Positions 36,701 through 47,485 of a DNA stretch of 64,000 nucleotides are shown in pieces. Every line of letters starts with the position of its first letter. Positions within the stretch are counted from its first letter, which is position 1. This DNA comes from Takakia lepidozioides (lineage: Eukaryota; Streptophyta; Takakiopsida; Takakiales; Takakiaceae), in contig CM060732.1 of NCBI GenBank assembly GCA_030704615.1, positions 1,738,001 through 1,802,000 on the forward strand, in the 5' to 3' direction. The notes beneath the pieces were generated by a model, which saw only the letters and a program-made list of their open reading frames with translations, was not told the DNA's origin and did no database searches. The position numbers and the translations under genes were made by a program.

Positions 36701-38582
36701 CTGACAACATCAGCCCCATCCAAGCTGTAAATGCTAGCACAAACAGCTGAAGGTTGCGAGAGCTCAATCTTTTGGTGCGAGTAAAGTGCACATTTAAAGC
36801 AAAAGAGCTCTGGATTGTCAGGATTGCCCTTTGTGCATTATACTAGATGAACACTGCTAAAGCCGCTAAATTTTGGTTGGAGCTGCTGATAATTGTTGAT
36901 CAAACAACAACACATAAATGGAACCAGCCACTAACACCAAATGTAACAAAAACCATAACTGACATATCTGTACCCACAGGGCTTCCTCCCCCACGCACAG
37001 AGTGAGTGCAACAGAAAGAGGCAGACCTTGCCAATGTACACTTTCGGGAGATCCTCCTGCTCAGTCTCATCATCTCCCTCGTCATTTTTTCTTGTTACAT
37101 ATTTGGTGACATCAACGTACAAAGGAGCAGAGTACGTGAGATTGCGAAGCCTTGCAGCTTTGGGAAAGAGTGTCGCAGTCTCTCCATCAGACTCCGTCAT
37201 CATGGGTTTGCTGAGATAAATTTGGCCAAAATTGATCTTGTACGTTACCTAACAACCAGCAAGTCAACAGTTGCATCAGCCCCGTATTCAGAAATCTGAC
37301 TGAAACGTCACAAGGCATGACAAGAGAACAGGTGAGGTCAAATTCCTGTCGGATGGGTATGGGGAGCTTATGCCACTTTAGGTTACTGCATGTATACAAG
37401 TCCATGTTCCTTAAAAATGCTATCTAAACACTATCTGCCACTCTTCTTCCTTGTCACCAGTGTTCTTCAACTTCAAGCCAGCTGGATACCTATGCTAGAA
37501 CAAACTCTAACTACCAAAATTGCTTGTCCGTTATATAGTCATCAAAGACATCCCAGAATACCAGAGGAGAACCCTAGATCATTGGTACACCTAACAATAT
37601 AAACTCAGGCAGGCAAGCAACAATCACACCTGAGGGCATAACTACCGAAATGCTTCTGTAACTGTCATCAAAGATGAGTTCAAAGCCCTGATGAGACCCT
37701 ACAAGTATCCCAACGTTGGACGAATCCTAAGCCTCCCTAGGGTTTTAGACGTGATTTGACATAGAGTAATGTAGTCTCATGCAGCTCATGGATGCCAGTA
37801 AAGTGCTGTTAGATAGGAAATTGCTACAGCTTCACAATGAAACCATGACATGGTGATCACAAACAACGCTACAACTCCTAGAGAAGATGCAAGTCTACCC
37901 TGTTTCAGTCGGAATCTCCAAGACATCAGCATGACCACGCAGTAGTAATATTATGCATAAGAAGATTGCTGCAAACTGCAAACATCGCCACGAAACAACT
38001 ACTGGAGCGCTTCCTCTGTAGAAAATCTGAAACTACAAAACCCTAAGGAGCTGAACGACTGCAGTTTCAGGACACTAAGCTCGTTCACATGAAAGGAACG
38101 TCTTCCGGAGTAGACTTCTTAAAAGATTGAAGAAGTTATGTTACCCTACTCACCAACCGCTGAAGTGAACGAAAGAGTCCCAATACAGAAGTTAAGACTT
38201 CTACTGACAACGTTGCCACACGGCATAGCCGGATTCCTATTGAACCCTTCCCTCCGCCCCCTCCTTAGCTACCGCATAAAATGCGATCAACCCACAAACG
38301 CACCAGCCCTAACACAGACCCGCACGTAGAGAGAAAACAGAAAATAACCTCGCTATAATCCGCGCTGCGGCCTGGATTGTGTTGAGACTCAGGGCGAATT
38401 TCAATATCTGAAGATTCATCGACGATCTCCTGCATGGTGTTCTGGATAAACTCATCAAACGAATCCAGCTGCTGCCGCACCAGTCCCTTCTCTTCGAAGT
38501 AGGCACTGATGACAGCCCATGCATCCTCCTGCGTGATCTCCTCTTCCTCCTCATCATACTCCTCTTCATCCCCTCCATACAT
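27790..38582 (-). CDS. RPB2: DNA-directed RNA polymerase II second-largest subunit RPB2, 25 exons
   Basis: Exons: 38582-38349, 37248-37027, 36700-36410, 35619-35422, 35332-35268, 35041-34955, 34830-34710, 34528-34484, 33855-33718, 33351-33279, 33146-33070, 32925-32818, 32728-32612, 32428-32273, 32151-32050, 31729-31604, 31397-31320, 31126-31031, 30815-30700, 30324-30255, 29980-29927, 29637-29494, 29295-28996, 28645-28223, 27909-27790. All introns read GT/AG and phases agree; the sum is 3561 nt, 1186 residues. The acidic N-terminus ([19 protein letters not shown]) is plant-like. The active-site loop [16 protein letters not shown] is at residues 791-806 and [12 protein letters not shown] at 932-943. 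The C-terminal clamp zinc site has Cys 1118, 1121, 1136 and 1139 (CEHC...CRGC). No stop or frameshift was found, so it should be functional. It forms the catalytic centre of Pol II with RPB1. The protein ends in a lysine-rich tail ([11 protein letters not shown]). Confidence 0.97.
35741..35763. repeat. (AC)n microsatellite in an RPB2 intron
   Basis: About 11 CA units between exons 3 and 4 of RPB2. A potential length marker. Confidence 0.9.
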
Positions 38583-39778
38583 CTTGTTCTCCTACGCACC
38601 AGCAATATATTCTCTTCCCCCTCCTTTCCCTTCAGGTAAGCTGCTCAGCGTTGTATCAGCAAGGCTGGGCGCAGAGGGGCCGGGACACGGAAGCTCACTC
38701 GGCAACAAGCCCTTCCCTGTCTCGCCGCTGGGGTTTTATTCTGAGATGCACATGCATGCATGTATCCATCCGTCGCTCATGTGGGTATACATAGATACCT
38801 ATGAATGTCTCCCTAATAGAGAACAGCATGGGAGTTGAATGCGCGCGTGCCAGAGCGTGGGCCCCGCTCCCCGGCTTCCGGCAACCTGCCGGTCTGCCAG
38901 TCAAATCCCCCCCCCCCCCAGCCCGCACGCGCGCCCCCCGTCGCCCGGCCCGCCCGACCGCCCGCTCCCCCGCGACTATGCTCCCCTGTTTCGCCCCCCT
39001 CCTCCGCTCCCATGTGTCTCCAGTCCCCTGCTCCGCTCCCCCCCCTCCGTTCCCTTGTTTTGCTCCCCGATGTACAACGCAGAGACACGTGGCTCTATCT
39101 TCACCGTTCATTGGACTATAAATAAGTGTATCGCTTAGGGTTCAGGCCCTTTTGAAGATTGATTGTTTTGTGCGGCTACCTTCCAACACCGGCCTGCTTC
39201 CACCACATCAGCAATCCCTCAGCGTTCCCTGCTCGTCAGCTTACCAGGAGCTCTGGTATTGTGCTACTACTGGATTGTCTTATTTGTGTGATGTGCGACC
39301 ACTTCCTGGTCTGTTGGCATTCATACGCAATGTCCCCTTATGTTCCAAAAGGCCTGCTAGTCTTCTGGATATTACAGTAGGCTCTCCATCACTGCCAAGT
39401 GAGGTTCGAAAGAGTCATGGTGCTTTCCATTTCATAATGAGGCATTATGCACAGACGGCAGGAGGCTGAGAAGTTGTTGCTCTTTTACCCGTGCTCGTGC
39501 TCTAGTTTCGAGTTTGTGCTTCATCGAATATGGGTCCTGCTGGATTGTCTTCCGTTACTTTGTGATCTGCGACCACTTCCAGGCCTCTTGACGTTCTCAC
39601 GTAATGCGTGACGATGGGAGGATGTCCGTAAGTTGTCGCCCTCCACGCAAATCACCGTTTACCTTGCTCCCCTGTTCCGCTCCCCTACACCTCCCCCCTG
39701 TATATCTGCTCCCATTTTCCGTGCCCCCCGCCGTGCTCTCGCACGCGTTGCCCTCGCTCCCCTGTTCCGCTCCCCACG
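38583..39778. other. RPB2 upstream region, C-rich diverged repeats
   Basis: Holds the RPB2 5' region on the minus strand. The plus strand is rich in GCTCCCCTGTTCCGCTCCCC words at 38970-39060 and 39660-39775, and has C13 at 38907. A segment with GGATTGTCTT, GCGACCACTTCC and ACGCAATG/ACGTAATGCG occurs twice, at about 39265-39335 and 39537-39610. ACTATAAATAAG at 39115 is a TATA-like site on the plus strand. No coding domain found. Confidence 0.5.
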
Positions 39779-40282
39779 TGTCGCGGCCCTTTGCCTTAAG
39801 GACGGGGGGTCGGGACACAAGAGGGGCTGCCCCTGTGGTGGGGGTAGCGGCAGCAAATAGGAAAGGGGGGCTGAAGCACCCTTGAGTGCCGAAGGCACTC
39901 AAGGTGGCGGAGGCGCTCACTAGGTGGAGCCTCGCAAACCGGGTTACGGTGGTGGGGGTTCCATGAGGGGTGGTGGTAGCTTAGGGAGTAGTAACCCCGA
40001 GAACGGTGCAAGCCCGTTGGTGACCAAAAACTAGTGAGTAAGCGTGCAAGCCGGAAAGCGACCAAGGTGTGGGGAGCTATTCCGGACTGCCATCTACCAA
40101 AGGGAATTTCCACTAGGCCCAAAGTGATGGAGGGTCTTTTGGAGGCGCAAGGGGGACCGTTATGCCCCGGTGAGCAGCTAAAGCTCCGAGTTGGCCCGAT
40201 AACCAGTTTGGGAGTTAGGTGTGCGCATCAAAACGAGTAACTATGACTTAAAAGGGAGTTTACCGAAGTGAGGTGTGCGACA
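39779..40282 (+). mobile_element. LTR, copy 1 (504 bp, TATA region deleted)
   Basis: Begins TGTCGCGG and ends TGTGCGACA, so TGTCGC/GCGACA form the terminal inverted repeat. It is followed two bases later by a primer binding site. It matches the 61520-62232 LTR along its length but lacks an internal block of about 222 bp between two TAGGGAGT words. That block holds the TATATATA box of the other copy, so this LTR probably cannot start transcription. Confidence 0.85.
39880..39904 (+). promoter_or_regulatory. LTR hairpin
   Basis: CCTTGAGTGCC, loop GAA, GGCACTCAAGG: an 11-bp perfect stem, identical in LTR copy 2 (61620-61644). It may act in RNA end formation or packaging. Confidence 0.6.
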
Positions 40283-40284
40283 CT

Positions 40285-40296
40285 TGGTATCAGAGC
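40285..40296 (+). promoter_or_regulatory. Primer binding site (initiator Met tRNA)
   Basis: TGGTATCAGAGC directly after the LTR is the standard plant LTR-retrotransposon site complementary to the 3' end of initiator methionine tRNA. It marks 39779-40282 as a 5' LTR. Confidence 0.9.
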
Positions 40297-40337
40297 TTAG
40301 AGTTCAGTACGCGATCGTCCTTGAGATCAACCTCACC

Positions 40338-40610
40338 ATGGGGTCGGGCAAGACAAAGCGGAAGCGGAATGGCCCGAAAGACGATGATCCCAGTGAGCCT
40401 GGTGGGGGCGACGTGTTACCGACACTAGAAGCATTCGTGTCTTTTTCAAATCGACTGCATGTCCGCGACCACTCCGGGAACCACTTGGTAGTAAACGAGA
40501 CTACTGGAGAGTCGAAACAGACAAAATTTGAAAAAGCCAAAATTGCAAGTGGTTGTAATTACTGCACATGCGACTACAAATTTTCATTCCTAATTCGATT
40601 AATGGAATAA
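40338..40610 (+). pseudogene. Retroelement leader ORF, possible gag start
   Basis: An ATG frame of about 90 codons starts MGSGKTKRKRNGPKDDDPSE, 42 nt after the primer site, as expected for a gag N-terminus. It then runs into unrelated AT-rich sequence near 40560 and stops at 40610. No capsid or zinc knuckle. Function not recognised. Confidence 0.4.
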
Positions 40611-40643
40611 AGATATTTATTCATTAAAGTGAATATGTAGTCG
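40570..40643. repeat. Imperfect inverted repeat
   Basis: CGACTACAAATTTTCATT and, reversed, AGTGAATATGTAGTCG form a stem around AT-rich sequence. It could be a small MITE-like scrap at the point where the retroelement leader breaks off. Confidence 0.4.
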
Positions 40644-40649
40644 ACTCAA

Positions 40650-41400
40650 CGACTCCATGAACCACTGCGCATTCATTGCACCCATGACTCGGCAGCACAT
40701 TTGCTGACGTGGCTTTCACAAAAAGAGGTAAACAAAATGTGGCCTTGGGGGAATAGATATTTTAATACATGTTGCCTCCACCTGGCCTGTCTGGCAAGGA
40801 TGCAAGTGCTGCGTCGGACATGGCGGAACGTGGGAATGCAAATCCTGACACGGCAAGGCCTTCGTATACTGTGAGCGCGCGTAGTGGCTTCTCAGAACGG
40901 TGTGACATCGGGTTCTTGGTCATTCAACATTTACAGAATGTGCTGGATGGAGGCACGATGGAGCGCACGGAGAGGTAAAGGCTGAAAGCGTTCATTAAGG
41001 TTGTGAACTACAATTATATCATGCCAAAACAGTTTTTCGGTACACAGATGGTGTCATGAGAGATTCTGCGATTTGCGTATAGGTGGACTTAATTTTGATG
41101 TTGACTTGAAGGCAAATATGACACCAGTGAAATTGGAAACTACAGGTAAGATGATGGCGTGTTACATCGCGACATAAACCTGCATTTGACATTCAGGCTT
41201 AGGATTCATGCAATTTGGTGCTACTCAGGCCTGCACAGTTCCAGAGCAGAAGTGGGAGCCCATCCTAGGGATAGGGACCTCGTAAGTGCTTCTTCATTTT
41301 GTACTCACCTTGTTTTTGCATCGCACTTGTGCTACAAGGGGTAGAGCCATTCGTTTGGCTGGAGGTTCAATTCCTCTACAAGTGAGCTATTCCCGTGTCA
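40650..41400. other. Spacer between LTR leader and CACTA transposase
   Basis: No protein domain seen. Contains a weak tRNA-like fold at 41324-41385 and the word CACTACAA at 41399. Confidence 0.35.
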
Positions 41401-41406
41401 CTACAA

Positions 41407-44400
41407 TCAGTTAGATGTGTTTGTGGTGGTTGCTGGATTTGCGGCTCTGGGGTGTCTTGCCAAGTGCTTGCAAGGATCAACGTTAATGTGGACGGGGCAG
41501 TACATGTAGCATAAAAGCTCATTCACTGGTGAAGAAGACCATGTGCGAACATATGTCATGTTATTGCTTCGAGAGTGCTGCTGTTGGGCAGGTGGGAGAA
41601 TGGAACAACGGTGAGAAAGAAAGCAAGGGAAGCACAAAAAGGTGTCGTTCGGTCCTGCTCCTTTGGAGACACCCCCCATTCCACTGGTCTTTGTTCCTGG
41701 AAACCCGTACTCATCCCGTTTCATGGTGGCATTCTCTCCTACCATATTGGCTTTTACCCAAGAACAACGGAATAGAATTGGCTTCACAAGACCATAGTCT
41801 AGTTTAAGGATCTCTTTGATCACTCCTACATATTGCACATGGCATGAAATTGGATTCCGATCTCGTGCACAACTCCTACTCTCTTGTTCAAAAAATGATG
41901 CCACTCCGCTGTCATAAGTCACCAGGAGGCTGGTGTTGGCATCGTCCACTCTATAGTGATTGCCATATGCTTTCATTGACCGGTACGAAGTGGCAATCAG
42001 CCCTGGGGGGAATGACAGACTCACCATGCCCTCATCTGGGTCCTCGTTCTCTGATGCGTACACTGCAATTGCAGATCTGACCCACACTGTAAAGGGCTGC
42101 AGCTCCTCCATTGTTGTTGGTTCTCCACCGGGGATCTGCGCCTACGACCGCCCCTCCGCCATGCTTTTGCAAATGCTCTCCGTTCCGTTTTCAGGCGGAC
42201 CTTCTCCGCTGCGTATTTTCTGGCAGAAACCAAATAGAAGCTGCAACTCAGTCCCCCTGACCAACACTATACTGTACATGCATGCCACATGTAGAGTGTG
42301 TCCTTTCAAGTACATTGTAGTGATGCAGCCTACTTCATGATCATTTGCAAGCAACAACACCAACTACGAAACACCCTCTGTTGTCGTCTGAAGCACCCTG
42401 TTAGTACACGATCCCACTCCCATAGTGGCCGGAATGACTTGTGACAATATATATGTAATTCATGCATACAAAGACCATTAAGAATAGCACAGGAGGGATG
42501 TAAAGTTTACACCCACTGTCTCCATGGTGTCATGGTTGTTGTGTTGTTCAGCACATAATCATGTGCCACATCCCGAAGGCGCGGGCTCATGGCACGCTTT
42601 GTTCCACCACCTTCTAGGACCTCGCCTACAACTCCTTCTTTCTCGTTCTCGTCCCACACCCGTCGTTGTATTGCATCAAATGAATACATATACTCTGTCA
42701 TGAAGCCCAGGGCTTCGTCGCGGATGTAGCCCTCAGCCATACTCCCCTCTGGACGTGCCATGTTGCGTACATACCCCTTCAGATCCTTCATGTACCTCTC
42801 CATGGGGTACATCCAACGGCTGGCTACGGGCCCACACACATGCAGCTCCTCTACAAGATGCACTAGCAAGTGCGTCATGACGTCAAAGAATGATGGAGAG
42901 AATTCTTTCTCCAGCAAACATAGGGTCACAGCCACATCCTCATGCAGCGATGTAATGTCCATCGGGATCCCACACCTTCGCACAAATCTTCCTAAACACT
43001 CGACTTACACGCATTATGGCTGTTCGAGGACCCGACGCCATCGTACCCCGAATGCACACTGGCAAAATCTATTGCATCATCACGTGTAGATCATGTGACT
43101 TCATCCCCTACCATTTCTTGTTTATGGCATGCTTTTGGAAAGCACCCGAGAATCCGGTTGGCACTTTCATGGCTCCCAATGTCTTCAAAAATTCCTCTTG
43201 CTCTGATTTGGTCAGGACGTATGATGCTGCTGGCATGAGCACTTTGCCTGGTCTATTTGGATCAGGCCTTAGCCACAGATGTGACCGTATCCCTTCAATC
43301 TCCATGTCCTTTCGTACGTTTATCGTATCCTTCTCCCCAAAGATAGTCTTCAGAATGTTCTCGCAGAAGTTCTTCTCACAATGCATGGGGTCAAGGAGGT
43401 ACCGCTGCAAGAGGTTCTGAAATGCCAAATGTCCTCCCATGAGACCAAGTTCTATGGGCAAAAATAGTAGAATATGTGGCAGAAGTTGTCCATGTTACTA
43501 CATTCTGCTTTCAACAACTGCACGATCCTCTACACAGTGAGGTGTACGACTTCAACATCTACTGCATAGTAGTTACACTGACTTAGGAGTTGGTGGAAGG
43601 ACTCCTGATAGTAAAGGTAATTCCAGGAAGCACAATGTGAAAGAAAGTGAGTGAATGGGGGGGGGGGATTCATGCACCTTCCAGTATGGCAAATCCCAAA
43701 GGATTGTCCGGCGCTTCATCCCGTGCGACATGGCTGGATCCGCACTACTTCCTTCTCTCCCTCCAATCTCCATGAACGCCTCTTTCTCCTTTGCAAATTG
43801 CAATGTCTCCTCCGGTGTCACAGCATTTGGTGCCATTCTCTTTTCAACACATCCATTGAAGTGTCGGCCTGCTCGTCGGTAGGGGTGGTTTCTTACAAGG
43901 TAACGTCGATGCCCCATGTATATTGTCTTCCCTAATGGCTTTGAGTGCCGTGAATCCACATAGGGCCCACAAATGGGGCACCCTTTGTAGCCCTTCGTCT
44001 TGCAACCCGCAACAAGGCCATATGCGGGGAAATCGTGGATTGACCACATGAGTATGGCACGGAGGGTGAAACTTCGTTGCCCTACTGGTTTCAAAATGTC
44101 GTAAGCTTCAACTCCAATCCATAGTTCCTGTAGCTCTTCAATCAATGGTTGCAAATACACATCTATGTTTGCATTTGTCACGGACTCCTTGCCTGGAATC
44201 AAGAGAGACAACCTGACAAAGAATTTCTTTGTTGTCAACCATGGTGGCAGGTTGTATGCCACCAACTGCACGGGCCATGTGGACCATGTGCAACTCTTTG
44301 ATCCGTATGGGTTTACTCCATCCGTAGATACAGCCAATCGCACATTGCGTGGGTCCTCGGCGAAATCGGGCCAAGTTGCATCTATATGCTTCCATGCAAG

Positions 44401-45423
44401 GGAATTTGGGACATACCTTACCAAACCATCGTTTGAGGCATTCCTGGAATGCCAAGTCATGAGCTCACTAATGGTCTTGCATTTGTACATTCGTAATAGA
44501 CGGGGGATAAGGGGAAAGTGCCTCAACACCTTGGCTGGCTGTTGTAACCTGCCCACATCATGGTATCGGGCTGCACCGCATTTGGGGCACTCCATAGCGT
44601 CCTTGTACTCTCTTCTGAAAAGTACATGTCCTTTTGGACATGCATGTATCTTCACGTAGTTGAGGCCGAGCTTCCAATCATTTTGTTGGCCATGTGACAG
44701 TTTTTTGGCATTTCATTTGGTTGTGGAAGCAAGTTCAGCCAAAGCAAAGAGAACAACTCGTCCACAAAATGGTCTGACACACCGTGGGTTGTGCACAGGT
44801 TCATCAACAACATGCTGGCAGCAAGCTTTGTGGATTTGCATCCCTCGTACAGTGGCACACATGCTTCTTCTAGTGTCATGTGTGCAGAATTCTCATTTCC
44901 ATCTCCACCTCCTTCCACGCCTTCCCCACGTGAATGCCTTCATTTCCTACGTCATCACCATCCCCAGTTATCGCAGCGCCGTCCCCTCTTCAGCATCGTC
45001 CATGATGTGGAATGCTTCCTGCAACATTCGAGTAATCTCCACCCCTCCGTCCATGCCTGGTTCCTGTCCTGCGCCCATGACATAGTCCTCGTCCGGCCTG
45101 TCTGTATGGCTCCCTCGGGGGTGTGCATTGTCCAATTGTGCCCACTCCTCATTGTCTTCGTCTGCAGGTCCATCTCCAATCCACACCCGAAATGCTTCAT
45201 GTCTTTTGTGGTGAAGGAGATGTGTGCGCACACTGTCCTCAGATCTACTTGTAGTGCCCAAACAACGTTCACATGGGCATGGCATCCTTGAAAGCCCAAG
45301 GGCTCGGGCACGTGCCACTTCTCTTTCCCACAACCTGTCATCCCGGTTGTTCTGTCTACAGGGGTGATTAATTGGAAGTCCTCCGCATGGGCGAGGGGAA
45401 CTCATTTCTGTTGGGGAACTCAA
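41407..45423 (-). pseudogene. CACTA/EnSpm transposase TNP2 (Transpos_assoc, Transposase_21, DUF4218, DUF4216)
   Basis: Domain order on the minus strand: Transpos_assoc zinc domain at 45330-45170 (MPCPCERCLG, THLLHHKRHEAF); linker at 44918-44652 (VDELFSLLWLNLLPQPNEMP); core at 44655-43650 (CPKCGAARYHDV, VRLAVSTDGVNPYG, VQLVAYNLPPWL, IDVYLQPLIEELQELW, WSIHDFPAYGLVAG, KGYKGCPICG); LLDPMHCEKNFCENIL at 43400; DUF4218 at 42960-42680 (VHLVEELHVCGPVASRWMYP); DUF4216 at 42040-41780 (VQYVGVIKEILKLDY, CSWVKANMVGENA). Stops (for example in MMQ*ILPVC near 43070) and frame changes break it. TNP2 cuts and pastes CACTA elements. No matching terminal repeats were found. Confidence 0.9.
43657..43667. repeat. 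G11 homopolymer in the CACTA gene
   Basis: Eleven G after codons for the conserved DLPYWK motif, close to the likely intron border of TNP2. Confidence 0.85.
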
Positions 45424-45429
45424 GACAGA

Positions 45430-45975
45430 CAGGAGAGAGAAGTGGGTCTATGGGCATATCAGAATTACAAGAGCACACCAAAAGACTGGAGATTTGTTCC
45501 ATCTATGCACCTTCGGTACAGATGGTGAAGAGAGGCAAAGGCCGTGTGGGGAAGTACATACATCAACTCCCCCAACTGCACGAACTATTGGGCCCCTTGT
45601 TCTCTTCCATGGTATGCTCTGCCCCAATCCAAACACCCTGAATTCTCCATTGTTGCTACTGCAGCCTGCTTTCATTCACATCAACAGCATGTCAAGGGCG
45701 TCACAAGAACTTCCTATAGGAAATGTGACAGTTTATGGGAGAGGAGATATGTCAATCATATCTTCATTTACCAGGAAAGATGATAACCCCATCCCCACCT
45801 CACAGCCAACAATCTCCACGACGCCAGACTTTCATATGTCAGCATGCACCTGTTTTGACCTTCTGGCAGGCTGGCCCACACCTTCGAAGTAACACAAACG
45901 GATATGACCTGGTCAAATTTCCCCTTTTCAGCCTCAACAACACTCCCTGTGCCTAGCTGTAGAAGAGGGCAAGCA
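45430..45975. other. Probable 5' region of the CACTA element
   Basis: No domain recognised. It separates the TNP2 start from the PPR pseudogene and presumably includes the lost transposon end. Confidence 0.35.
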
Positions 45976-46610
45976 GGTCTTCGGATATTCTCAGCAAGGG
46001 CATGGCAAAGATGCTCTGCAACTTTTCAACCAAGTTTTGAAACAGCAAGGGATGAAGCCAAATGATGTTACACTCATTGCAGTTCTGTCTGCATGCAGCC
46101 ATATGGGCCTAGTAGATGAAGGACAACACTATTTCCATTCTATGAGAAGAGATTATAGATTGTACTCATAAGACGTTGTATGCCGTAGCCTTGTGGCCAT
46201 TGACCCTGCGCCCAGTTTGAGCGGGAACAAAAGGAACAGAACCTACCTCCGTCAGGGGCTGACGGTGGTAGTAAGACTTACCATCATATAAGGAATTAAT
46301 CCGGGTTTTCCAGATATCCTCTAGAAAACCCTTCACACAAGCATCAATCTGTTGTGTGTGATAATAGAATCATTCCAACAGGAAAACATTTTGGCTGCAT
46401 GGTTGACCTTATTGGCCGTGCAGGGCGCTTGGATGAGGCGGAGAATTTCATCAACAGAATGCCAATTAAACCAGATGCTTTAGTGTGGGGCTTTACTTGG
46501 TGCCTGCAGAATACATGGCAATGTGAAGCTAGCAGAGCGTGCTGCAGAATGTTGTCTCAAAGGTGAAAAGTTTCAGATGCAGACATACGGTGTGACATTT
46601 CTGGTAGTCA
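45976..46610 (+). pseudogene. PPR gene fragment interrupted by a LINE insertion
   Basis: First part 45980-46160: FGYSQQGHGKDALQLFNQVL, MKPNDVTLIAVLSACSHMGL, VDEGQHYFHSM. Second part 46361-46600: [31 protein letters not shown], then after a one-base frame change [19 protein letters not shown]. Together they give the C-terminal PPR repeats and the start of the E domain of a PLS-class protein. The break falls exactly at a 199-bp insertion. Confidence 0.88.
46161..46359 (-). mobile_element. 5'-truncated LINE 3' end inserted in the PPR gene
   Basis: The reverse complement of 46245-46359 matches 50045-50155 of the plus-strand LINE (CACACAACAGATTGATGCTT, GAGGATATCTGGAAAACCC, GGTAAGTCTTACTACCA). The remainder is its 3' untranslated part. 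Flanks GATTATAGAT (46151-46160) and GATAATAGAA (46360-46369) look like a target-site duplication with two changes. Confidence 0.82.
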
Positions 46611-47485
46611 GTGAAGGACCAAAAGTGAGGAAAGAGATATGTGTATCACGTCTGTGGGATTCCTGAAGGGCCACAAGGAGTAGAACAACAAACAAATAAC
46701 CATAGAAGGGCCCACAAAGAGTCAGAGAACTATTCAAGGCTAATATCGGTTCATTGTTGCAACTGGCCCCACCATCTGACCTTGAATTTATGTCGTCGGG
46801 AGCTTAAGGAACGAATGCCAAACTCGCCCCGAACAGCCACATTGGCTGTTTTGGAGCATGTTGACATGCACATGAAAACCGTGTCAAGGGCTTGGTGTCA
46901 ATTGTGCTAAGAGATCAGCTAGTGAGTCGAGGTAACCCTCCCCGTGATTGTGAAAAAGAAGACATACCGAGTCATTTTCTTATCCAAGCATATATTAACC
47001 ATGATAGATGAGACCTTTAGTTTTTGGATGGATAATAGACAATGCCGCTTTTAAGGACATTGACCATCCTACCAGGACTACCTCTCATTTGCTTGAAGCC
47101 TGGACCGCAATAAGACATTGAGGATATGAACTGTTCAAGCATTACAAAAAATGAAAGAAACAAAGAAACTGTATGATGTCCACTGGAGATTACAGAACAA
47201 GCCTGCATAACAGGCCAACCAAATGTCAGTTGTGTGAATCACTACATCTAGTTGTCTGGAGGCTGTAAGTGGTTTAGGGTTTAACGTCTCAAAGTGAAAA
47301 GGCCATAGTGTCGGATGCACGACACGTGTTCATATTTGAAATCAACAACGGCCGGATCTTCACCTTGAGCTCGGGGGGTGTGTGATCACACTCCCTCCTT
47401 GTCCTTCTTTCCTCCTTTGCATGTCTTGCGTCTTTGTCTTGCTCATGGTCTATGTCCTCGCTCGTCTTCATCTTTGTCATGGTCT
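46611..47485. other. Spacer after the PPR pseudogene
   Basis: No further PPR or DYW motif is readable and nothing else is recognised. Confidence 0.35.

Noticed and set aside
38801-39121. Long proline- or glycine-rich frames on both strands upstream of RPB2
   Set aside because: They come from the C-rich composition; all frames are open and none has a domain.
41324-41385. tRNA-like fold with CACTTGT/ACAAGTG acceptor and GGAGG-TTCAATT-CCTCT arm
   Set aside because: Only 62 nt, without a proper D arm and with no credible anticodon loop. Probably chance or a SINE scrap.
41399-41410. CACTACAATCAG as the CACTA terminal repeat
   Set aside because: Lies next to the DUF4216 end, and no inverted partner was found beyond 45.4 kb.
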